Assembly: GCA_900554705.1 (NCBI GenBank) | Contig: USIH01000065.1 | Location: 1-10,550 of the forward strand | Origin: an uncultured Eubacteriales bacterium | GTDB lineage: Bacteria; Bacillota; Clostridia; Oscillospirales; Oscillospiraceae | Direction: 5' to 3' | DNA length: 10,550 bases | In this document: positions 1 through 5,615 of the stretch, piece after piece | Numbering within the stretch: the stretch's first letter is position 1 | Layout: every line of letters begins with the position of its first letter | Notes under the pieces: model-generated | What the model was told of the DNA's origin: nothing | The model's input: the letters and a program-made list of their open reading frames with translations, nothing else | The model's database searches: none | Translations under genes and position numbers: made by a program

Positions 1-801
1 GTTGTGCCCGTGCCATTCCAGATACTGGCTCGGCACCTCGGAATAGTGCTGCAAGCCGTAAATGATGCCGGCAACGCTGCGCGGCAGCGCCGCCTCCGTG
101 TAAGGGACGCCGTAGCCCATCGTATCGCAGGCGCGGATCTTCACGGGGATCCCCGCCTGACGGGAGAGCTTTTGCAGCTCGTTTACAAACGGGACGACAA
201 AGCCGTAAAAGTCGGCGCGCGTAATATCCTCCAGATGACAGCGCGGCACGACCCCCGCCTCAAAGGCGAGCGAAACGGTTTCCAGATAGAACTCCAGCGC
301 CTGCCTGCGCGTCATCTTGAGCTTCTTAAAAATGTGATAATCGCTGCAACTGACCAAAATGCCCGTTTCCTCGATGCCAAGGTCGCGCACCATGCGAAAA
401 TCCTCTTTCGTCGCGCGGATCCACGTGGTGATCTCCGGAAAACGCAGACCGAGCGCGCGGCACTTTTCCAGCGCCTCCCGATCCCGCTTGCTGTAGACAA
501 AAAACTCCGTCTGGCGTATCACGCCGTAAGGGCCGCTCAGGCGGGAGAGGTACTGATAGATCTTCACGATCTGATCGACCGTGTACGGCTCCATCGACTG
601 CTGCCCGTCGCGCAGCGAGGTATCGGTGATCCAGATGTCGTCCGGCATATTCATCGGAACACGGCGATGGTTGAAGGCGACCTTCGGCACCGTGTCGTAG
701 GAATAGACGTCCCGATGCAGATTTGGCTCCGTCACGTCCTGAAGCGAATACTTGTAGGAATTTTGCTCCAATAGGTTGGTTTTCGGCGATATTTCCAGCA
801 T
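1..801 (-). CDS. Isopropylmalate/homocitrate/Re-citrate synthase-like enzyme (DRE-TIM family), 3' part missing
   Basis: An open frame of 267 codons reads on the minus strand from ATG at 801 and leaves the window at base 1 without a stop, so the gene is partial. After about 58 residues comes DTSLRDGQQS (R64, D65), the conserved Arg-Asp start of the HMGL-like TIM barrel used by 2-isopropylmalate, homocitrate, citramalate and Re-citrate synthases (COG0119). The last visible residues are WHGHN (H264, H266), matching the family's divalent-metal site. Such enzymes condense acetyl-CoA with a 2-oxo acid in the cytoplasm. The long N-terminal extension before the barrel (KYSLQDVTEPNLHRDVYSYD...) is unlike ordinary LeuA. 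Re-citrate synthase is one candidate, but the substrate cannot be fixed from this fragment. The start is supported by AAAGGAGAG nine bases upstream. It is transcribed alone from the promoter at 858-885, downstream of the murI terminator. Confidence 0.82.
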   Translation of the reverse strand, partial: MLEISPKTNLLEQNSYKYSLQDVTEPNLHRDVYSYDTVPKVAFNHRRVPMNMPDDIWITDTSLRDGQQSMEPYTVDQIVKIYQYLSRLSGPYGVIRQTEFFVYSKRDREALEKCRALGLRFPEITTWIRATKEDFRMVRDLGIEETGILVSCSDYHIFKKLKMTRRQALEFYLETVSLAFEAGVVPRCHLEDITRADFYGFVVPFVNELQKLSRQAGIPVKIRACDTMGYGVPYTEAALPRSVAGIIYGLQHYSEVPSQYLEWHGHN

Positions 802-842
802 GATCGTCCGCTCTCCTTTTTTGCGCTGCTGTGTTAAAGTAT

Positions 843-864
843 GTATAATTGTATACAATTATAC
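843..864. promoter_or_regulatory. Perfect 22-bp palindrome, probable operator
   Basis: The half-site GTATAATTGTA is followed directly by its exact reverse complement, with no spacer. The core TTGTATACAA resembles inverted repeats bound by GntR-family regulators (family knowledge, not proof). It covers the -10 box and start point of the synthase-like gene, so a bound protein would be expected to repress. No regulator gene lies in the window. Confidence 0.7.
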
Positions 865-885
865 GCTCAAGAAGCGCTTTGTCAA
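858..885 (-). promoter_or_regulatory. Sigma-A type promoter of the synthase-like gene
   Basis: On the minus strand, TTGACA (885-880) is followed after 16 bases by TATAAT (863-858). Both hexamers are perfect consensus. Transcription should start near 851, leaving a leader of about 50 nt before the ATG at 801. The -10 box lies within the palindrome at 843-864 and the -35 box lies within the hairpin at 872-891. Confidence 0.85.
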
Positions 886-895
886 GCGCTTTTTT
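872..895 (+). other. Perfect 8-bp hairpin with T-run overlapping the -35 box
   Basis: AAGCGCTT (872-879), loop TGTC (880-883) and a second AAGCGCTT (884-891) form a perfect stem followed by TTTT on the plus strand. It has the shape of an intrinsic terminator for plus-strand RNA, but no plus-strand gene lies upstream. It could stop antisense transcription across the synthase-like gene, or the two AAGCGCTT palindromes could be tandem protein sites over the -35 region. The sequence cannot decide between these. Confidence 0.45.
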
Positions 896-936
896 GAAAA
901 ATCGCGCGCCGACGGTCTCCGACGCCGCGTCCGCAC

Positions 937-968
937 AAAAAAGCGCGGAGGGCTTTCGCCCTCCGCGC
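937..968 (-). terminator. Intrinsic terminator after murI
   Basis: A perfect 11-bp GC-rich stem (943-953 with 958-968, loop of 4) is followed on the minus strand by six T (942-937). It lies about 50 bp past the murI stop and separates the lipoprotein-murI unit from the synthase-like gene. Confidence 0.92.
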
Positions 969-1020
969 CGCAAACCGTATTAAGTTATTACCGGTTTCAT
1001 TCTCTACACCGCATCATTGG

Positions 1021-1788
1021 TCAATCCACCGCAGCCAGCAGCCGCTGCGAAAGCGGCAGCATCTTCGGGTCGCTGTTGCAAAGCCGCACCTCACCCGCAC
1101 CGCTGCGAAGGAGGCCGGCAGCGGCAAGACGGCGGCGCGTTTCCTTGGCGGTGCCGTCCGCACCGTCGAGCAGCTCCGGTCCTTCGCCGACGACCACGCG
1201 CACGACGGCGCGCAGGAAGGGATAATGCGTGCAGCCGAGCACGACGGCATCCGGCGGCGGCAGCAGATAATCTGCCAAATAGCCACGCAGCGCGGCCTCC
1301 ACGGCATCGCCGCTCGTCTGTCCCCGCTCGACCAGCTCCACCAGCGCGGGACAGGGACACTTGCAGATCTGGCAGCGCGCGCCGTAGCGCTCCATGAGCG
1401 CGGCGAACTTCCGCTCGCGCAGCGTCGCCTCCGTCGCCATGACAAGGATCTTCCCGTTCGGGTGCCGATCCACGGCAGGCTTGAGCGCAGGCTCGATGCC
1501 GATGATGATCTTTTCCGGATAGCGCACGCGCAGCTCGTCCACGGCGGCGGAGGTCGCCGTGTTGCAGGCCAACACCAGCGCCTTCGCACCCATGGAAAAC
1601 AGGCGCTCTGCATTTTTAAGCGTCAGCGCACGGATCTCCTCCGTCGGGCGCGTACCGTAGGGTGCGTTGGCCGAATCGCCAAAGTATAAAAATCGCTCCT
1701 GCGGAAGCTGCCTACGCAGCTCCCGCAAGACGCTGATGCCGCCAAGGCCGGAGTCAAACACGGCAATGGGACTTTCTCGGTCGGGCAA
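1021..1788 (-). CDS. murI: Glutamate racemase
   Basis: This 255-residue cytoplasmic enzyme interconverts L- and D-glutamate and supplies D-Glu for peptidoglycan precursors. The family landmarks are all present: FDSGLGG (residues 11-17), YFGDSANAPYG (35-45), ACNTAT with the first catalytic cysteine C75, and GCTHYP with the second catalytic cysteine C186. The length is normal for MurI. Translation starts at TTG (1788-1786): AAAAGGAGG lies eight bases upstream, an in-frame TAA sits a few codons further up, and DRESPIAVFDSGLGG begins at the usual distance. The gene begins 29 bp after the stop of the upstream lipoprotein gene, so the two are very probably co-transcribed. A strong terminator follows about 50 bp downstream. 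The residues 139-146 carry four cysteines in a short stretch (C139, C142, C144, C146), which is notable but of unknown meaning. Confidence 0.97.
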   Translation of the reverse strand: MPDRESPIAVFDSGLGGISVLRELRRQLPQERFLYFGDSANAPYGTRPTEEIRALTLKNAERLFSMGAKALVLACNTATSAAVDELRVRYPEKIIIGIEPALKPAVDRHPNGKILVMATEATLRERKFAALMERYGARCQICKCPCPALVELVERGQTSGDAVEAALRGYLADYLLPPPDAVVLGCTHYPFLRAVVRVVVGEGPELLDGADGTAKETRRRLAAAGLLRSGAGEVRLCNSDPKMLPLSQRLLAAVD

Positions 1789-1817
1789 GGCTCCCGCCTC
1801 CTTTTATTTTTCTCCGC

Positions 1818-2636
1818 TTAAGCGACCTGAAGCGGGTAAGCCGTGACCGTGAAGTCGGAAATGCCGGCCGCCGTGAGATCCGACAGCAGCGTGTTGCCGA
1901 TCTCGATCTCGGTCGACTGTCCGGCGCCGATGGGGTCAGTCAAAAGCGTGGTAAGCACGCAAAGCGGCAGCTCGGAATCCTCACCGTAGACCGCCACGCA
2001 GACGCAGACAAGGCTCGCCGTCTGGTCGGAGTCGTTCGTCATCGTCCCCGTAAAGCGCAGGCCGCCGTATTGCCAGTCGGACACCCTTCCGTCCGTCACC
2101 TCGTAGCGCACGGTCTGCGCATCCGTCGCCGCCTTGGTCGGCAGGTCGGAGCGGAGCGTCAGCTCGGATGCATCGGTGTCTACACGGCTCTCATCATAAT
2201 AGTAGCCGCGCTCCCCGGGCAGCAGCACCTGCGGATAGCCCATCACGTCCTCTACCGTAAGAATTTCGTTTCCGTCCTTATCGCAGTAGGTGAACGTGCC
2301 GTAGTCGAGCAGCATCGGTTCTTTTCCGTCGTTCGTCACGGCGACGATACCGCGCGCCCAGAGATTGCCCAAGGCGTTGCGCGACGTATAGACAAAGGAC
2401 GTTGCGTCCTGCTCCGGAGCAGACGGCTCCGGCGGCTGTGTCGTGGCGGGAAGGGTCGTCTCCGGCTCGGAAGGCTCCTGCGTCGCAGGCTCCGTGCTCA
2501 CTGCGGCGCTCGCCTCGGTGCTCACGCTTGTGCCGCCGCCCTCGGTGGGCGGAAGCTCCTCCGTCTTCTTTTTTCCGCAGCCTGCGCACAAAAGGACCGC
2601 ACCGATCAGCAGCAGCGCTATGATCCGTTTTTTCAT
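1818..2636 (-). CDS. Putative lipoprotein with Ser/Thr/Pro/Glu-rich linker and FxLYD-like C-terminal part
   Basis: This is a 272-residue exported protein of unknown function. It starts MKKR, followed by a hydrophobic stretch and LLCAGCGKKK, a type II signal peptide with the likely lipidated cysteine at C20. The lipobox is slightly unusual because position -3 is Cys (CAGC). Residues about 24-80 are a low-complexity linker rich in T, E, P and S, typical of a tether through the cell wall. The remainder holds two similar stretches beginning with TNDGKEP and TNDSDQT and ending in phrases like LLPGER and IGAGQSTEIEI. This is the pattern of FxLYD-type beta-sandwich domains of Firmicutes surface lipoproteins (inference, moderate). 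AAGGAGG lies nine bases before the ATG. It is the first gene of the unit with murI, and its own promoter lies at 2711-2738. Confidence 0.85.
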   Translation of the reverse strand: MKKRIIALLLIGAVLLCAGCGKKKTEELPPTEGGGTSVSTEASAAVSTEPATQEPSEPETTLPATTQPPEPSAPEQDATSFVYTSRNALGNLWARGIVAVTNDGKEPMLLDYGTFTYCDKDGNEILTVEDVMGYPQVLLPGERGYYYDESRVDTDASELTLRSDLPTKAATDAQTVRYEVTDGRVSDWQYGGLRFTGTMTNDSDQTASLVCVCVAVYGEDSELPLCVLTTLLTDPIGAGQSTEIEIGNTLLSDLTAAGISDFTVTAYPLQVA

Positions 2637-2710
2637 TCTGTTTTTCCTCCTTGGTAATAAAATCGGTTGCTTCTTGGACGCCCGAACGGGCAGAAAGTTC
2701 CTTTTTCACA

Positions 2711-2738
2711 AGCATACCACATTTTGAGAGAAATTCAA
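2711..2738 (-). promoter_or_regulatory. Promoter of the lipoprotein-murI unit
   Basis: On the minus strand, TTGAAT (2738-2733) and TATGCT (2716-2711) are 16 bases apart. Transcription would start near 2704, about 68 nt before the ATG at 2636. It is back to back with the infC promoter, so the two -35 boxes are only 22 bp apart. Confidence 0.65.
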
Positions 2739-2760
2739 GAAAAATTGCGAGAAAAAATGC

Positions 2761-2789
2761 TTGACAACCCGCTTTGGGGGTGCTATAAT
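2761..2789 (+). promoter_or_regulatory. Consensus promoter of the infC-rpmI-rplT operon
   Basis: TTGACA (2761-2766), a 17-bp spacer and TATAAT (2784-2789) form a perfect consensus promoter. It also has the TGC extension just before the -10 box. The start point should be near 2796, about 153 nt before the infC start codon. Such strength upstream of a long leader fits control after initiation. Confidence 0.93.
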
Positions 2790-2795
2790 TACTGA

Positions 2796-2948
2796 GCAAA
2801 AGGAAGAAGGCTGACAGTACGTCCCTCACCTCCAGCGCAAGCGACGAGGTTTGATATCGAAAATTCCGCGCAGTTGCTGCGCGTTTTCGGTTGCGGGTGC
2901 TGTCGGCATCCGCGTTTTCTGTTTATGGGGTAATGGAGGTGCTTTACC
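2796..2948 (+). ncRNA. Structured leader of the infC operon (L20-leader-like)
   Basis: The leader occupies the position of the autoregulatory L20 leader that controls infC-rpmI-rplT in Firmicutes (in B. subtilis, L20 acts by premature termination). Visible elements: hairpin A, ACCTC (2828-2832) with GAGGT (2846-2850) and an inner CGC/GCG; hairpin B, CGAAAA (2858-2863) with TTTTCG (2884-2889) around a 7-bp CG-rich inner stem; hairpin C (2893-2913), terminator-like; then the Shine-Dalgarno sequence at 2935-2940. Bases 2827-2834 are exactly complementary to 2934-2941, which covers the Shine-Dalgarno. This pairing excludes hairpin A. The assignment to the Rfam L20 class is inferred from position and shape, and no covariance search was done. 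Confidence 0.7.
2893..2924 (+). terminator. Attenuator-like hairpin in the infC leader
   Basis: GCGGGTGC (2893-2900) pairs with GCATCCGC (2906-2913), with one G-U pair and a 5-nt loop. It is followed by GTTTTCTGTTT. The T tract is interrupted, so it is a weaker intrinsic terminator than the others here, as expected for a regulated attenuator upstream of the coding region. Confidence 0.55.

Positions 2949-2951
<3 letters not shown>
2935..2951 (+). promoter_or_regulatory. Ribosome-binding site and AUC start of infC
   Basis: GGAGGT (2935-2940) is followed after eight bases by ATC (2949-2951), the only plausible initiator in frame. An in-frame TAA occurs at 2931-2933. The first standard start codon in frame is GTG at 2997, which has no suitable Shine-Dalgarno and would remove conserved IF3 residues. 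Confidence 0.8.
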
Positions 2952-3467
<516 letters not shown>

Positions 3468-3485
3468 TTACAAAGGAGAAGTACC

Positions 3486-3683
3486 ATGCCGAAACTCAAA
3501 ACCCACAGCGGTGCAAAGAAGAGATTCAATCTCACCAAGACCGGTAAGGTCAAGAGAGCGCACGCTTTCAAGAGCCATATCCTCACCAAGAAGGACACCA
3601 AGCGCGGCCGTCGCCTGAGAAGCACGACTTACGCGGATGTCACCAACACGGACGCCATCAAAAAGATGATCCCGTACAAGTAA
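3486..3683 (+). CDS. rpmI: 50S ribosomal protein L35 (bL35)
   Basis: A 65-residue, very basic protein. It begins [24 protein letters not shown] and continues with ...[15 protein letters not shown]..., the standard bL35 sequence and length. It binds 23S rRNA in the large subunit. AAAGGAG lies a suitable distance before the ATG. It sits between infC (18 nt upstream) and rplT (21 nt downstream), the conserved bacterial order, and shares the infC promoter and leader. Confidence 0.98.
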   Translation: MPKLKTHSGAKKRFNLTKTGKVKRAHAFKSHILTKKDTKRGRRLRSTTYADVTNTDAIKKMIPYK

Positions 3684-3704
3684 TCGGATAGGAGGATATG
3701 AACA

Positions 3705-4058
3705 ATGGCAAGAATTAAAGGCGCAATGATGACGCGCAAGAGAAGAAATAAAGTCCTCAAGCTGGCGAAATCTTACTGGGGTTCCAAGTCGACTCATTTT
3801 AAGATGGCGAAGCAGGCGGTCAAGAAGTCCGGCGTTTACGCCTACATCGGCCGCAAGCAGAAGAAGCGCGACTTCCGTCGCCTCTGGATCGCCCGTATCT
3901 CCGCCGCCGTGAAGCCCTACGAGATGAACTACTCCCGCTTCATGAACGGTCTGAAGAAGGCCAACATCGAGATGAACCGCAAGGCTCTGTCCGAGCTTGC
4001 GATCGCCGATCCCGCCGCATTCAAGGCGCTGGTCGACACCGCAAAGAAGGCTCTGTAA
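3705..4058 (+). CDS. rplT: 50S ribosomal protein L20 (bL20)
   Basis: A 117-residue protein opening [39 protein letters not shown]. It carries the conserved [24 protein letters not shown] and [25 protein letters not shown] segments of bL20. It is an early-assembly protein that binds 23S rRNA, with a basic N-terminal extension and a globular C-terminal domain. In both E. coli and B. subtilis, L20 represses its own operon through the mRNA leader, so it is the expected effector of the leader at 2796-2948. AGGAGG lies nine bases before the ATG. It is the last gene of the operon, with a terminator starting about 20 bp after the stop. Confidence 0.98.
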   Translation: MARIKGAMMTRKRRNKVLKLAKSYWGSKSTHFKMAKQAVKKSGVYAYIGRKQKKRDFRRLWIARISAAVKPYEMNYSRFMNGLKKANIEMNRKALSELAIADPAAFKALVDTAKKAL

Positions 4059-4079
4059 TCCAATAGATTAAGTAGATCA

Positions 4080-4109
4080 AGCGGCGTGGCTCCGGCCACG
4101 CCGCTTTTT
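4080..4109 (+). terminator. Intrinsic terminator of the infC operon
   Basis: A perfect 11-bp stem (4080-4090 with 4095-4105, loop TCCG) is followed by TTTT on the plus strand. It separates rplT from the convergent FAD/Rieske gene, whose stop is at 4142. On the minus strand the trailing bases are only TTGATCT, so it is probably weak for that gene. Confidence 0.93.
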
Positions 4110-4141
4110 CCCTCTATACCGAGGAAATCTCTGGATATGGG

Positions 4142-5440
4142 TCATCTGCGCAGGTCGCAGGTTGCCGGATCGTTCAGCAGTTTACCGTCCTGCGCAAAGC
4201 GGGAGCCATGACAGGGGCAGTCCCAAGAGTGCTCCTGACGGTTCCATTTCAGCGCGCAGCCCATGTGCGGGCAGCGCGGCTTTGTGGGCGTCAGCAGGCT
4301 GCCGATCGCGTGCGCGGCGTTGGAGAAAAGCTGCGGGCGCAGGATGGAGCGGTCGGGCGCATAGAGCGCAGCGGCGCGGTTTTCCTTGCCCTGCACAAGG
4401 TCGCACAGCAGCATGGCGGCGACCATGGAACCGGTCATGCCCCATTTATGAAAACCGGTCGCAACGAAGAGATTCGGCGTGGAGGGGGCATATCTGCCGA
4501 TATACGGCACGTCGTCAAGCGGCATACAGTCCTGCGCCGCCCAGCGAAAGCGGATCTTCGCCTCGGGGTAGTACCGTGCGGCAAATGCCTCCAGTCCCGC
4601 CCAGCCGTCGCTCTTTTTTCCCGTGCGGTGCGCACCGCCGCCAAGAAGCAGATATTCCCCCTGCGGCCGGAAGGACAGCCCGTCCTCCGCCTCGTCCAGA
4701 TACATTCCGTCCGGCACAGGCGCGCCTTGCAGCGCGAGAACATAGGAGCGACTCTGGTATAATTTAAGCGGATAGAGGCCATGCTTGTTCCAGATCGGAA
4801 AATGCGTTGCGACGATGACCTTTTCCGCCGTGATCGTGGCGTGGTCGGTGTGGTATCGCGCCCCGTCGAAGGAGCGCACCGGCGTTTTTTCAAAAATGTT
4901 CAGCCCATGCGACAGACCGGCGACGAACTTGAGCGGATGAAAATGCGCCTGCTGCGGAAAGCGGATCGCGCCGCTCACCGGAAACGGCAGTGCGACGCGG
5001 CGCACGTATTCGGCGCGCACTCCGATCACGTCGAGCGCCTCAAGCTCCCGTTCCAACCGACGCGGCGCGCCGAGCGTATAGACATAGTGATCCGCTTCCG
5101 CCCAGTCGCAGGGAAAGCGTTCCGCCAAAAGGCGGTACTGCCGCAGCGCCGCCTCGTTGGTCTCATAATATAAATGCGCGCGCTCCACGCCAAAGCGCCG
5201 CAGCAGTGTCTGGTAGGTCAGACCGTGCTGCGCCGTGAGCTTCGCGGTGGTACCGGCGGTGACGCCCCGCGCGATGCGGTCGGCCTCCACAAGCAGGCAG
5301 TCAACACCGGCCTGTGTGAGCCGGTAGGCACACAGCAGCCCCGCCATTCCGCCGCCGATGATCAGTACCTTTGTCTTTACGTCCTGCCGTAGTTGTTCAA
5401 AGGTGGGCAGGTCGCACGTTTGTGTCCATAACGATGCCAT
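4142..5440 (-). CDS. FAD-dependent oxidoreductase with C-terminal Rieske [2Fe-2S] domain
   Basis: A 432-residue predicted cytoplasmic flavoprotein. VLIIGGGMAGL (residues 25-35) is the Rossmann GxGxxG motif for FAD, followed by GTTAKLTAQHGL, characteristic of the DAO-fold/Rieske fusion proteins related to B. subtilis YhfW. The C-terminus holds CPHMGC (C390, H392) and CPCHGS (C408, H411), the four [2Fe-2S] ligands. C395 and C410 are placed like the disulfide pair of high-potential bc1/b6f-type Rieske domains. The chain ends about 20 residues after the cluster, in GKLLNDPATCDLRR. The substrate is unknown, and the architecture suggests electron transfer between a Rieske centre and FAD-bound amine or hydroxy-acid oxidation. 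A G-rich Shine-Dalgarno (GGGGG, eight bases upstream) precedes the ATG, partly in a small hairpin (5453-5478). It is a single gene, convergent with rplT. I see no strong promoter in 5441-5559. Confidence 0.9.
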   Translation of the reverse strand: MASLWTQTCDLPTFEQLRQDVKTKVLIIGGGMAGLLCAYRLTQAGVDCLLVEADRIARGVTAGTTAKLTAQHGLTYQTLLRRFGVERAHLYYETNEAALRQYRLLAERFPCDWAEADHYVYTLGAPRRLERELEALDVIGVRAEYVRRVALPFPVSGAIRFPQQAHFHPLKFVAGLSHGLNIFEKTPVRSFDGARYHTDHATITAEKVIVATHFPIWNKHGLYPLKLYQSRSYVLALQGAPVPDGMYLDEAEDGLSFRPQGEYLLLGGGAHRTGKKSDGWAGLEAFAARYYPEAKIRFRWAAQDCMPLDDVPYIGRYAPSTPNLFVATGFHKWGMTGSMVAAMLLCDLVQGKENRAAALYAPDRSILRPQLFSNAAHAIGSLLTPTKPRCPHMGCALKWNRQEHSWDCPCHGSRFAQDGKLLNDPATCDLRR

Positions 5441-5522
5441 TTCTCATTCCCCCGCCGCATAGTGTGCGCGCTGCGGCGAGAATTATGGTTGGAAGTTTTG
5501 CGCTTCTTTGCCGTAACGCCCG

Positions 5523-5547
5523 TGCTATAATGAAAAAATGCATTTTT
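5523..5547 (+). promoter_or_regulatory. Possible extended -10 promoter followed by a 14-bp palindrome
   Basis: TGCTATAAT (5523-5531) on the plus strand matches an extended -10 element, identical to that of the infC promoter, but no good -35 box lies 16-18 bp upstream. The perfect palindrome AAAAATGCATTTTT (5534-5547) follows and would cover the start point. The only downstream feature on this strand is the hairpin at 5560-5600. This could be a short RNA promoter, an operator for the FAD/Rieske gene, or chance in an AT-rich gap. Confidence 0.3.
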
Positions 5548-5555
5548 CGACATGC

Positions 5556-5600
5556 TGAAAAGGCGGTCACACCGCAAGTGGTGTGACCGCCTTCTATTTT
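5556..5600. terminator. Terminator after ppdK, hairpin usable on both strands
   Basis: A perfect 14-bp stem (5560-5573 with 5580-5593, loop GCAAGT) lies about 25 bp past the ppdK stop. On the minus strand it ends in TTTT, and on the plus strand in CTATTTTT, so it can act in both directions. It is the evident 3' end of the ppdK transcript. Confidence 0.9.
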
Positions 5601-5615
5601 TAGCTAACGCAAAAC

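Noticed and set aside
4..774. A plus-strand open frame of 256 codons at the left edge
   Set aside because: The minus strand here encodes the synthase-like enzyme with DRE and HGHN motifs, a ribosome-binding site and a consensus promoter. The plus frame is its shadow.
872..891. Catabolite-response element (cre) around the AAGCGCTT palindromes
   Set aside because: The core matches AARCGYTT, but the outer TG...CA arms of the cre consensus are absent in both copies.
5453..5478. Hairpin CGCCGCA/TGCGGCG before the FAD/Rieske gene as a riboswitch
   Set aside because: It is a single 7-bp stem with a 12-nt loop and no conserved aptamer-like elements, so it is noted only as possible partial masking of the ribosome-binding site.
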